IMG/VR virus record: IMGVR_UViG_3300030329_005367
Span: 1-36,418 of that record
Direction: 5' to 3' (one strand)
Source of the DNA: a virus
Length of the DNA stretch: 36,418 bases
Position numbers and translations under genes: made by a program. The notes beneath the pieces are model-generated. The model was not told the origin of the DNA, ran no database searches, and was given only the letters and a program-made list of their open reading frames with translations. Below, piece after piece: positions 26,081 to 31,768 of the stretch; the first letter of the stretch is position 1; every line of letters begins with the position of its first letter.

Positions 26081-26632
26081 TTAAAACGTGTTTGTTGCAA
26101 ATGGAGCTTCTCCTTCTACAGGAGCTTCACTATTTACAGTTGTTTGTTTAGATATAAATGCATCTAAGCTTTTCTTAACACTAGCCTTGATAGTTTCTAC
26201 TTCTTCAGCATTATATGATAAATGCTCACCTTCTTGCATAACAGGAGCGAGCATATCGTGCATTCTTGTATATCCTTTGCCAGTTTTCTTTTCTTTATAG
26301 AATAAAACATTAACTTTCTTTGAAACTAAGTTTTCTGCTTCATCATCATATTGAATTACTGGATGCTTACCACTAGGATCTTTTAAAACTCCCATTATAC
26401 CTGCATTTGCATGTTTAAACAAATTTGATATTTTAAACTCTTGATTATCCTTTTTAGTATAGGCCTCATATATTCTTAAGTCCATATTATCAGGATATCC
26501 TTCAAAAGTAAGAGTTATTATTTTCTTACCTGCACTTTCACCATATTTAGCAGTAGAAATAGTTAATTCATGCCAACCTTCAGCAAACTTATCATCACCA
26601 CCACTGCTTACAGTCATTGTTTTTACAGCCAT
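26081..26632 (-). CDS. Probable single-stranded DNA-binding protein
   Basis: This 183-aa protein has an opening (DDKFAEGWHELTISTAKYGE) and strand-rich core (KIITLTFEGYPDNMDLRIYE; KKVNVLFYKEKKTGKGYTRM) that suit an OB-fold. The C-terminal tail is acidic and flexible (VNSEAPVEGEAPFATNTF) and ends in Phe, a feature of phage SSBs that dock other replication proteins. It sits 10 nt from the ERF annealing gene, as phage SSBs usually do. No sequence-level family match can be shown here, so the call rests on fold pattern and context. Confidence 0.6.
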   Translation of the reverse strand: MAVKTMTVSSGGDDKFAEGWHELTISTAKYGESAGKKIITLTFEGYPDNMDLRIYEAYTKKDNQEFKISNLFKHANAGIMGVLKDPSGKHPVIQYDDEAENLVSKKVNVLFYKEKKTGKGYTRMHDMLAPVMQEGEHLSYNAEEVETIKASVKKSLDAFISKQTTVNSEAPVEGEAPFATNTF

Positions 26633-26642
26633 CTTTTACTCC

Positions 26643-27125
26643 TTATTTATTAGTTGTTAAGCCTTTTTTATTTGATGCCAAATTACCATCATCATCATAT
26701 TGTGATATGCCCACTATTGCAGACAAACCATATCTACGACCATATGTAATAGTAGAGCCAATACTTTGAGCAGTAGCTTTTTCTATAGGCATTCTAAGTT
26801 TTGATTTTATCCATTGCCCAGATTCATGCAACAACATTGTAGTTACATAAAACTCTCCAGGCTTTTCGCCATCATTTCCCTGTATAACTGCTATACCATG
26901 TCTATTTAAATGAGGTACAGATGCCTCTATTACAGTATGTAAATCAGCATAACCAGAGTTAAAGAAAGGATTGGTAGATTTCTTTTCTGCACCTTTCATT
27001 TCTGATTGAGCTTTAATTAAAGAAACTGCTAACTTGTCTAAATTATCTGACATTAAAACAGTAGGACTTTCTACAACAGGGGATTCTTGGGGGACAGTAT
27101 TCCCATTAGGAACATTCTCTTCCAT
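26643..27125 (-). CDS. erf: ERF-family single-strand annealing recombinase
   Basis: This 160-aa protein matches the ERF family block order: NPFFNSGYADLHTVIEA, LNRHGIAVIQG, VTTMLLHESGQWI, then AQSIGSTITYGRRYGLSAIV and DDDGN. ERF proteins form rings that anneal complementary single strands during phage recombination and genome circularisation or concatemer formation. The N-terminal 25 residues are a flexible acidic/Pro extension. AAAGGAG precedes the ATG, and the SSB-like gene follows immediately, as expected for partners. Confidence 0.85.
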   Translation of the reverse strand: MEENVPNGNTVPQESPVVESPTVLMSDNLDKLAVSLIKAQSEMKGAEKKSTNPFFNSGYADLHTVIEASVPHLNRHGIAVIQGNDGEKPGEFYVTTMLLHESGQWIKSKLRMPIEKATAQSIGSTITYGRRYGLSAIVGISQYDDDGNLASNKKGLTTNK

Positions 27126-27143
27126 TTTTACTCCTTTATGTAT

Positions 27144-27326
27144 TTATTGATTTTTCAATTGCTTACGTTTGATGAGTTCAAGCATTCTTTTTTTAATTCT
27201 TGTTATAAACTTATGAGAACGTGATTCATTTAATGATCGCAAATAAAGTTCTAAATAAGATTTAATAACCATATCTTCAATATTTGACTCATCAACCATT
27301 TGCAAATATAATGTGACGAAGATCAC
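27144..27326 (-). CDS. Small basic helical protein, start uncertain
   Basis: This 60-aa frame begins at GTG 27326, 16 nt after a structured element; that spacing recurs before other starts here. Neither this start nor the internal ATG at 27299 (51 aa) has a good SD, so the start is uncertain. The body is helical and basic toward the C-terminus (HKFITRIKKRMLELIKRKQL). It precedes the ERF gene by 18 nt. No family recognised. Confidence 0.45.
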   Translation of the reverse strand: MIFVTLYLQMVDESNIEDMVIKSYLELYLRSLNESRSHKFITRIKKRMLELIKRKQLKNQ

Positions 27327-27327
27327 A
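27312..27327 (+). promoter_or_regulatory. CRP-like palindrome
   Basis: TGTGACGAAGATCACA has perfect TGTGA-N6-TCACA half sites, the consensus shape for the CRP/FNR family of host regulators. It overlaps the proposed GTG start of the 60-aa gene and lies 15 nt from the neighbouring stem-loop. Ten fixed bases make a chance match uncommon but not rare in 36 kb. No -10/-35 pair is evident beside it. Confidence 0.3.
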
Positions 27328-27342
27328 CAGACAAGGAAATAA

Positions 27343-27375
27343 TAGGGGGAACTCGATATAATCTAACTCCCCCTA
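27343..27375 (-). promoter_or_regulatory. Short intercistronic stem-loop
   Basis: A perfect 8-bp stem (TAGGGGGA 27343-27350 with TCCCCCTA 27368-27375) has a 17-nt loop. On the - strand it starts 10 nt after the stop of the 74-aa gene. The following TTATTTCCTTG is only weakly T-rich, so it may act as a weak terminator or as the small form of the intercistronic element family. Its 5' side and loop (GGGGAGTT, then TCGAG) resemble the hairpin at 30555-30584. Confidence 0.6.
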
Positions 27376-27385
27376 CATCCTCCAA

Positions 27386-27610
27386 CTAACTAAAAGTAAG
27401 ATCTGTTTTAGCAATTAAAACTCTTAATTGGTCAGCAATAGCTATAATCTCATCAAAACTATAATGAAAATCATGTAATTGAACAGTCTTTTCATCTAAA
27501 TCAATTGTTACAGATTCTTTTTGCCTTACAGCTATAGTAGATCTGCCAAGTGAACTAGGTCTTGGTTCGGTTATAGTTAATTTATCCTTACTTATTTCAT
27601 CATTTTTCAT
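27386..27610 (-). CDS. Small protein of unknown function
   Basis: This 74-aa protein starts at ATG 27610 with GGAG about 9 nt upstream; a TTG further 5' is in frame but lacks an SD. It has a polar N-terminus (KNDEISKDKLTITEPRP), a strand-like middle (ESVTIDLDEKTVQLHDFHYS) and a final helix (FDEIIAIADQLRVLIAK). It overlaps the preceding 49-aa gene by 11 nt and ends before a stem-loop. No family recognised. Confidence 0.5.
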   Translation of the reverse strand: MKNDEISKDKLTITEPRPSSLGRSTIAVRQKESVTIDLDEKTVQLHDFHYSFDEIIAIADQLRVLIAKTDLTFS

Positions 27611-27749
27611 CTTTAATCTCCGTGATTTCAAGTTTCAAGTCAGCTGCTCCTTGCAAAGGTTTACTAGCCATGATAATTTCTTTAACATGAGTTTCATCTT
27701 CTGCATTTACTTCTATTGGATATGAGAGTACTACTTTATACTTTCTCAT
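27600..27749 (-). CDS. Small protein of unknown function
   Basis: This 49-aa frame starts at ATG 27749 in an ATGA overlap with the DUF6745-like gene and ends inside the start of the 74-aa gene. It opens with a strand (RKYKVVLSYPIEVNAEDE), then a helix (THVKEIIMASKPLQG), then a strand (ADLKLEITEIK): a compact alpha/beta layout. Coupling on both sides supports it. Function unknown. Confidence 0.55.
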   Translation of the reverse strand: MRKYKVVLSYPIEVNAEDETHVKEIIMASKPLQGAADLKLEITEIKDEK

Positions 27750-28864
27750 TTCAATACCACTGGCACAATATAATTATCACTATTGCCACTACCATCAGCA
27801 TTTATCCAAGTTGAACCATTCTGAACTATTGAATCACCATCACGCCAAGTTAAAGCTGCTTTTACAGTTGCATCATCTAGCCTATTACCCCATTGTGCAC
27901 CAGTTACATTAGGAACACCTTCAAAATGACTTTCTCCTGTAGAAGGATTAATCATTTCTAGATATAAGCCTTTATAAGTATTGTCTGCAAGACTAGTATC
28001 AGAGAAATCAGGAATAGTAACATCTAATAGTCTATAATATCTGCCATCAATAGTATCTTTATCAACAACATCATAATCTAATTTTTCAATTATAGCATTC
28101 ATACCATAATGTTCAATTATATTACTTCTTAATGTTGCATTACGATGCCTAAATACATCTTCTATAGGTATTTTAGACCAATCCATTTGAGCCATATTAA
28201 GAGCCATTTCAGCTTCATCAACACGCCATCCTCTAGCTAATTCAGTATCACCACCTGCTTCTTTATATCTTTTAAGAGCTGCTGTATTTTCTTTATTAGC
28301 TATATAATTACGCTTTCTTTGAACTTTATCTTGTTCTTTAGCTTTATTATATTGTCTAATAGCATGTTTAGGCGTCTTTTGCACAACCTTACCTGTTTCA
28401 AGATCTATTTTCATACCATTCCAAGGAGTTAAGCTAATATTATGATCTTTTACTTCAAGAAAATATGCAGATCTACAAAATCTTATTTTCATAATATGTT
28501 TCCTACTACATACACCTTGTCTCATTAATTGCTTAACATCTTCAGCTGTAGTTCTATAGAACCATGAATTTGAATAATCATTATGTAAAGAATTATATTC
28601 AATAACACGTCCTCTAATAGTTGCAATTCTAGCTCCTTCTTGTGTACCATGATCATATTGATTATATACTTTAAACACTTCAACTTTATTTTTAGCAACC
28701 TTTGTGAATACATATATACTATATCTATCACCAGTTTCACCTTTAAAGAATACAGATTGATTTTTTGCACCAAATTCAATAAGATATTCAACTGACTTAT
28801 TATTTAGATATTGAGGTATATAGTCTTTAAAATGTTCATTTTTATGATTATTAATCAGCAACAT
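27746..28864 (-). CDS. DUF6745-like protein
   Basis: This 372-aa protein has a C-terminal region with the DUF6745 pattern: RSNIIEHYGMNAIIEKL, YRLLDVTIPDF, YKGLYLEMINPSTGESHFEG and ALTWRDGD. The N-terminal 200 residues are basic with several aromatic segments and a few Cys/His, unlike a typical enzyme. DUF6745 proteins occur in actinobacterial and phage genomes; their activity is unknown. The start has AGGAG about 8 nt upstream and lies inside the end of the small His-rich gene upstream. The two commonly occur together in phages, to my recollection, so they may act as a pair. Confidence 0.6.
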   Translation of the reverse strand: MLLINNHKNEHFKDYIPQYLNNKSVEYLIEFGAKNQSVFFKGETGDRYSIYVFTKVAKNKVEVFKVYNQYDHGTQEGARIATIRGRVIEYNSLHNDYSNSWFYRTTAEDVKQLMRQGVCSRKHIMKIRFCRSAYFLEVKDHNISLTPWNGMKIDLETGKVVQKTPKHAIRQYNKAKEQDKVQRKRNYIANKENTAALKRYKEAGGDTELARGWRVDEAEMALNMAQMDWSKIPIEDVFRHRNATLRSNIIEHYGMNAIIEKLDYDVVDKDTIDGRYYRLLDVTIPDFSDTSLADNTYKGLYLEMINPSTGESHFEGVPNVTGAQWGNRLDDATVKAALTWRDGDSIVQNGSTWINADGSGNSDNYIVPVVLK

Positions 28865-29255
28865 ATTGGGCTCTCCTTGTTATGTGGTTAAATTCTCTTA
28901 CAATTCTTACAACATAATTACCTGGAGGTAATACTACATCATCATGTTCTTCATGTATTAAAGTTGCATCTGCCCCTTCAACACTAAATGATTTAGGAAT
29001 ATCTTTGCCTGCAATATTGCCACTATTCATATGTAATGTTACACCAGCATCTTTAAGCATGTCTTTCATTTCAACTCTATGAGTATGTCCAGTTACTTCA
29101 CCAAATGCTAATATAGCTTTAGTATCTGTTTTGCCTGTATATGATGTACAGTTTTCACCTGAGCTTGCAAATTTAGCAAAATGACCATCATCAACTCTAT
29201 ACATAACAACATCACCTTGTTGATATTTAGTATACGTTACTTTTTCTTTTGACAT
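28851..29255 (-). CDS. Small beta-rich protein with clustered histidines
   Basis: This 134-aa protein opens with QGDVVMYRVDDG and has GEVTGHTHRVE (GHTH) near residue 56 and HEEHDDVVLPPGNYVVRIV near residue 100. The His/Glu cluster in two blocks and the strand pattern suggest a small beta barrel, cupin-like or chaperonin-like, that could bind metal. It precedes the DUF6745-like gene with a 14-nt overlap. AAGGAG lies about 7 nt before the ATG. Activity unknown. Confidence 0.55.
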   Translation of the reverse strand: MSKEKVTYTKYQQGDVVMYRVDDGHFAKFASSGENCTSYTGKTDTKAILAFGEVTGHTHRVEMKDMLKDAGVTLHMNSGNIAGKDIPKSFSVEGADATLIHEEHDDVVLPPGNYVVRIVREFNHITRRAQYVAD

Positions 29256-29419
29256 TTCTTTACTCCTTTTTTAATTACTTTTACAGTTAGTTGTCCTTCT
29301 CTTTCGAGTATTTCTTCTAGACGACATTGCATCCAGAACTCTTCTTCAGCATGTCCATTATACAAGTTAGGATCAAGCTGTTCTCTTTCTTCAAGATATC
29401 TTTTCATTTTACTCATCAT
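29237..29419 (-). CDS. Small charged protein
   Basis: This 60-aa protein starts at ATG 29419 or the adjacent ATG 29416, overlapping the 3' end of the zinc-ribbon gene upstream. It is helical and Glu/Arg-rich (MKRYLEEREQLDPNLYNGHA; MQCRLEEILEREGQ) and ends in a basic tail (KKGVKKCQKKK). It overlaps the next gene by 19 nt. No family recognised. Confidence 0.5.
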   Translation of the reverse strand: MMSKMKRYLEEREQLDPNLYNGHAEEEFWMQCRLEEILEREGQLTVKVIKKGVKKCQKKK

Positions 29420-29531
29420 CTTCTCCTTCTATAAACAAAGCTCCTCTTCCGCATTTAGAACAATAGCCTATATTATCAGTCATTTCATAAGAGGGTGGCC
29501 ATCCACAACAATTACTTATTGGATCTTCCAT
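29409..29531 (-). CDS. Very small zinc-ribbon protein
   Basis: This 40-aa frame starts at ATG behind GGAGATATAG. It has NCCGWPPSYE near the N-terminus and YCSKCGRGALF in the middle, giving a CC and a C-x2-C pair that could bind zinc, then an acidic end (EGEDDE). It overlaps the genes on both sides. It is credible from SD, overlaps and the metal knuckle. Function unknown. Confidence 0.5.
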   Translation of the reverse strand: MEDPISNCCGWPPSYEMTDNIGYCSKCGRGALFIEGEDDE

Positions 29532-29694
29532 CTATATCTCCTTTATCTACTTTAAGTAGTTTATACCAAACTGGGCCTGTTACTTTATTACTTAGCTTTA
29601 TAACTTTAGCATTTTCTATCATATTATATAGTTTCTTAGTTAAAGCTTTTTGTTTTTCCATCTTTTTTATAATCTTTTCAATCTTTTCTTTCAA
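29512..29694 (-). CDS. Small Lys-rich protein with TTG start
   Basis: This 60-aa protein begins at TTG 29694, 7 nt after GAGGAG and 17 nt after a stem-loop, the spacing seen before other starts here; the first ATG lies 11 codons in and has no SD. The first 35 residues are a Lys/Glu helix (KEKIEKIIKKMEKQKALTKK). The rest is strand-like (KVTGPVWYKLLKVDKG). No family recognised. Confidence 0.45.
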   Translation of the reverse strand: MKEKIEKIIKKMEKQKALTKKLYNMIENAKVIKLSNKVTGPVWYKLLKVDKGDIDGRSNK

Positions 29695-29711
29695 TTATTT
29701 CTCCTCTATAA

Positions 29712-29732
29712 ATAGGGGGATTAAATCCCTAT
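29712..29732 (-). promoter_or_regulatory. Hairpin before the TTG-start gene
   Basis: ATAGGG (29712-29717) pairs with CCCTAT (29727-29732), and additional GAT/ATC pairing is possible inside. It ends 17 nt before the TTG start on the - strand. It is the last of three consecutive hairpins after the 64-aa gene. Confidence 0.5.
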
Positions 29733-29739
29733 AATCTTT

Positions 29740-29799
29740 GGAGGGAAATTATACTGCTTACGTTTCTCGGTGTCCACAGTTTCCAATTAATCTCCCTCC
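29740..29799 (-). promoter_or_regulatory. Structured intercistronic RNA element
   Basis: A 7-bp stem (GGAGGGA 29740-29746 with TCCCTCC 29793-29799) can extend through ATTA/TAAT and GAAA/TTTC pairs. On the - strand its interior includes CGAGAAACGTAAGCA, resembling CGAGGGAGCGTAAGCA near 30527-30542. No T-tract follows. Confidence 0.55.
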
Positions 29800-29809
29800 G
29801 CCATTTAGG

Positions 29810-29856
29810 CTAATCTAATCCTTAGAGAGGAAATTCCGACTTTTTCCATAGATTAG
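29810..29856 (-). promoter_or_regulatory. Structured intercistronic RNA element
   Basis: An 8-bp stem (CTAATCTA 29810-29817 with TAGATTAG 29849-29856) encloses about 31 nt containing GGAAATTCC. It starts 7 nt after the stop of the 64-aa gene on the - strand and is the first of three hairpins in a 169-nt gap without genes. Confidence 0.5.
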
Positions 29857-29863
29857 ACCCAAA

Positions 29864-30058
29864 TTAGTCACAATTATTACTACTAACCCATCTAGCTACA
29901 CCATTTATATGTGTGAATTGGTAAAAACCATAACCTGCAGGATGATACCCAGCTTTTTCTTGAAGGAGCATGGCACCATCCTCGGTTATCTCACCAACAT
30001 ATTCATAGTGTATATTGTTATTTAAATAATCTTTTTTATATAATAATTTCTTCTCCAT
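29864..30058 (-). CDS. Small protein of unknown function
   Basis: This 64-aa protein starts at ATG with CAGGAG 5 nt upstream, inside the end of the 39-aa gene. It has beta-like segments (NIHYEYVGEITEDGAMLLQE; YGFYQFTHINGVARWV) and ends in SSNNCD. No membrane or metal motif. It precedes a series of structured elements. No family recognised. Confidence 0.5.
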   Translation of the reverse strand: MEKKLLYKKDYLNNNIHYEYVGEITEDGAMLLQEKAGYHPAGYGFYQFTHINGVARWVSSNNCD

Positions 30059-30155
30059 ATATCTCCTGTATTATATCATTAATTGCTACATCTTTTGCAT
30101 ATTTTTCTTGTGCTTCTTCAGAAATATACATTTCATCTAATGTTGGAAGGGTCAT
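30036..30155 (-). CDS. Very small acidic protein
   Basis: This 39-aa frame starts at ATG with AAGGAG 6 nt upstream and overlaps the next gene by 23 nt. It is acidic and helical (PTLDEMYISEEAQEKYAKD) with a hydrophobic end (EEIII). It is the first gene after a 500-nt non-coding tract. SD and overlap support it. Function unknown. Confidence 0.5.
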   Translation of the reverse strand: MTLPTLDEMYISEEAQEKYAKDVAINDIIQEIYGEEIII

Positions 30156-30193
30156 TATTTCTCCTTATGTTGGTTATAGTTAGTGAAATTTAT

Positions 30194-30228
30194 GCCACAG
30201 CAGGTCTAGACAATGCATAAGCTATGGC
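30194..30228 (-). promoter_or_regulatory. Stem-loop with TCTAGACC loop
   Basis: GCCATAGC and GCTGTGGC (read on the - strand; + 30221-30228 and 30194-30201) form an 8-bp stem with one G-U pair. The 19-nt loop contains TCTAGACC, which recurs in the loop of the adjacent stem-loop and, with one change, in the element at 25708-25803. Confidence 0.5.
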
Positions 30229-30231
30229 AAA

Positions 30232-30282
30232 GGTTATCAGGTAAATGGATGGTCTAGAAGTCCACCGAAAGCTTAGATAACC
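30232..30282 (-). promoter_or_regulatory. Stem-loop with internal hairpin and TCTAGACC loop
   Basis: GGTTATC (30232-30238) pairs with GATAACC (30276-30282). Inside, on the - strand, GGTGG and CCATC form a hairpin of five pairs whose loop contains TCTAGA. It is adjacent to the stem-loop at 30194-30228, and the two share the loop sequence. Confidence 0.5.
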
Positions 30283-30460
30283 ATATCAAACAGGGATTTT
30301 ACACTTAATATTATAATAGGACAGCTAGCCTGATTACTGCAATTAACCTATATAATACAGAGGTGTTATGATTGATATATTTAATTTTGTGGAGCTCATC
30401 TGGTGCTATTCATGATTATCCAGTTTTCCCAGTTTCGACACTGCAGCTACGTTGGTTTTA

Positions 30461-30539
30461 TCTCCCTGTTTACTGTTGCTCCTTGGTAACCAATTTGTTG
30501 GGGAGAGTTAGCAGACACTTTTGCCTTGCTTACGCTCCC
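30461..30539 (-). promoter_or_regulatory. Three-arm alternative pairing region
   Basis: On the - strand the order is GGGAG (30539-30535), CTCCC within CTCTCCCC (about 30505-30501), then GGGAGA (30466-30461). The middle arm can pair with either flanking arm, giving two exclusive stems. The downstream version contains TTGG-TAA-CCAA as an inner hairpin. Such an arrangement can switch between two folds; no ligand core is recognised. Confidence 0.4.
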
Positions 30540-30554
30540 TCGTCGTGAAATTAT

Positions 30555-30584
30555 AGGGGAGAAACCTCGAAGTTAAACTCCCCT
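30555..30584 (-). promoter_or_regulatory. Short stem-loop
   Basis: AGGGGAG (30555-30561) pairs with CTCCCCT (30578-30584) as a perfect 7-bp stem with a 16-nt loop. On the - strand it reads GGGGAGTTTAACTTCGAGG, similar in stem and loop to the hairpin at 27343-27375 and to the 5' arm of the element at 31045-31102. Confidence 0.5.
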
Positions 30585-30624
30585 TATCGCAGTATGGTTG
30601 TTATGAATAGGACTATACTACAAT

Positions 30625-30665
30625 AGCGTTACCAAAAGCGTTACTTGTAGTTACCACAGCGTTAC
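30625..30665. repeat. Short direct repeats of AGCGTTAC
   Basis: AGCGTTAC occurs exactly at 30625-30632, 30637-30644 and 30658-30665, with a degenerate copy (TAGTTACC) between the last two, at roughly 10-12 nt spacing. The last copy overlaps the stop codon of the zinc-finger gene. Spacing close to one DNA turn suggests protein binding sites in tandem (operator or origin-type iterons). Confidence 0.5.
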
Positions 30666-31027
30666 CTCTTTTTAAGAGCCCGCTTTAATTTAAGCGCTTC
30701 CCTTGTAAATTTTATAAGATCATCAGTTATATCTTCAGGCTTAAGATTGGTTGATCTTTTAGTTAATAGTGAGCGTATATACATATCACTCATTTCATCA
30801 CGATGCCTTTGAGATCTTTTTCTATTGGCCTCTCTTTGTTTTGGATCTTTTTTAAATCTATTTCTTTGTCTAGCAAGATATCTCTCCATATTATTATATC
30901 TCCAAGCATCAGTTTTTGCGTTGTCACATGCTTTACATAAAGATCTTATCTTAGATTTCTTGCTATTATCTTTATAAAACATACTAGTATCCTTAGTTGT
31001 TTTACATTTATTACAAAATTTATCCAT
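30662..31027 (-). CDS. Zinc-finger protein related to phage HNH/EndoVII N-terminal domains
   Basis: This 121-aa protein starts at ATG 31027 behind GGAGGT; a longer frame upstream runs through a stem-loop and is not used. It has CNKCKTTKDTSMFYKD, then RSLCKACDNAKT: four cysteines in two C-x2-C pairs, as in the zinc-binding start of many phage HNH or recombination endonuclease VII proteins. No catalytic HNH block follows; the rest is a basic helix (RYLARQRNRFKKDPKQREAN). It may bind DNA or RNA without cutting. Confidence 0.55.
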   Translation of the reverse strand: MDKFCNKCKTTKDTSMFYKDNSKKSKIRSLCKACDNAKTDAWRYNNMERYLARQRNRFKKDPKQREANRKRSQRHRDEMSDMYIRSLLTKRSTNLKPEDITDDLIKFTREALKLKRALKKR

Positions 31028-31044
31028 AATACCTCCAATAACAA

Positions 31045-31102
31045 TAATAAGGGAGCCAGCACAGGGTAATTGAGGTGAAAAACCCATTAAACTCCCTTAT
31101 TA
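31045..31102 (-). promoter_or_regulatory. Structured intercistronic RNA element with 11-bp stem
   Basis: A perfect 11-bp stem (TAATAAGGGAG 31045-31055 with CTCCCTTATTA 31092-31102) is the longest of the family. The 36-nt interior can form GGGT/ACCC pairs. It begins 11 nt after the stop of the 53-aa membrane gene and ends 17 nt before the ATG of the zinc-finger gene, with GGAGGT in the gap. Confidence 0.65.
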
Positions 31103-31113
31103 TTAGTTAATAT

Positions 31114-31275
31114 TTACTTATACTTACCTCTTTTCCATCTATAAAAGGATATTTCATCAACAATATATCTATAAATCATCATTCCTACTTCCCATGTAAC
31201 ATTTATTATTATATATATACCATATAATGTGCCTATTGTAAACATAAAGTATAACAAAAACTCTTGACTATTCAT
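31114..31275 (-). CDS. Small membrane protein
   Basis: This 53-aa frame starts behind AAGGAGATCACA. One hydrophobic stretch covers residues about 6-28 (FLLYFMFTIGTLYGIYIIIN), then a charged end (FYRWKRGKYK) that should stay in the cytoplasm. Small single-span proteins in early phage operons often act on host envelope functions. No family recognised. Confidence 0.55.
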   Translation of the reverse strand: MNSQEFLLYFMFTIGTLYGIYIIINVTWEVGMMIYRYIVDEISFYRWKRGKYK

Positions 31276-31295
31276 TGTGATCTCCTTTTATTTGA

Positions 31296-31418
31296 TTAAT
31301 GCCAGATACTTTGCCAAATGTATGATAATAATACTTCAGCTATGATGTACCATGAGGCAATTGTAAACAATGCTATATTAAGATATACTAGATATCTTTT
31401 GAATTGTGGTATTTCCAT
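31296..31418 (-). CDS. Very small membrane protein
   Basis: This 40-aa frame starts at ATG with AAGGAG 7 nt upstream. After a short basic start (EIPQFKRYL) nearly the whole protein is hydrophobic (VYLNIALFTIASWYIIAEVL). It ends at TAA 20 nt before the next membrane gene. The two tiny membrane proteins are adjacent and probably act together. No family recognised. Confidence 0.5.
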   Translation of the reverse strand: MEIPQFKRYLVYLNIALFTIASWYIIAEVLLSYIWQSIWH

Positions 31419-31483
31419 CTATTTCTCCTTATATTTATTAATATCAAACCTTTTTGGGTAGATACTTGTTGGTAGTGTCTTAT

Positions 31484-31729
31484 TTAATCTCCTATTCTAT
31501 CATAACATACAGGGCAATGCTTATCTGTTTCACTATATGGATATTGGTCACATTTATAACATTTTTCCTCATTCATTTTTACTATTTTTTTAAAAAAAGT
31601 ATTAACTTTCGTCTCAATAGAATTGTCAGAGTATCCATATTTTGAAATTCCTGATATATCTTCAAGAAGAGTTATAATCTCACAAGCCTCATTTAATAGC
31701 TTGTTAGTTTTTTCTAGTAATTTTTTCAT
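31484..31729 (-). CDS. Small protein with C-terminal zinc ribbon
   Basis: This 81-aa protein starts at ATG 31729 (GGAG about 10 nt upstream); ATG 31738 is too close to that SD. A longer frame upstream runs through a structured element and is rejected. The N-terminal half is a leucine-rich helix (KKLLEKTNKLLNEACEIITL). The C-terminus has CYKCDQYPYSETDKHCPVC: two C-x2-C pairs of a zinc ribbon. No family recognised. Confidence 0.5.
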   Translation of the reverse strand: MKKLLEKTNKLLNEACEIITLLEDISGISKYGYSDNSIETKVNTFFKKIVKMNEEKCYKCDQYPYSETDKHCPVCYDRIGD

Positions 31730-31768
31730 TTTATTCATTCTCCATTGTGCTATGTTGGTTGAGTTAAT

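Larger units (their letters stand above)
30156..30661 (-). other. Non-coding tract of about 500 nt rich in hairpins
   Basis: No credible gene lies here on either strand. The tract holds at least five stem-loops in a row, listed separately, and a short repeat array at its upstream end. It begins right after the stop of a zinc-finger gene and ends at the SD of the 39-aa gene. I found no tRNA fold here. It may be a processed non-coding RNA or a leader with several regulatory stems. Confidence 0.55.

Noticed and set aside
27343-27375. Intrinsic terminator before the ERF group
   Set aside because: Strong stem, but the downstream T-tract is weak and its position matches the intercistronic element family, so termination is not the favoured reading.
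30194-30282. CRISPR-like repeat from the two TCTAGACC hairpins
   Set aside because: Only two copies, repeat of 8 nt and no regular spacers; better explained as paired RNA hairpins.
30156-30661. A second tRNA or a hammerhead ribozyme in the non-coding tract
   Set aside because: No acceptor/T-arm pair with TTCRA loop and no CTGATGA plus GAAA core could be placed around the stems.
31028-31087. N-terminal extension of the zinc-finger gene to 31087
   Set aside because: It crosses the 11-bp stem element; GGAGGT lies directly before ATG 31027, which gives a start like other genes here.
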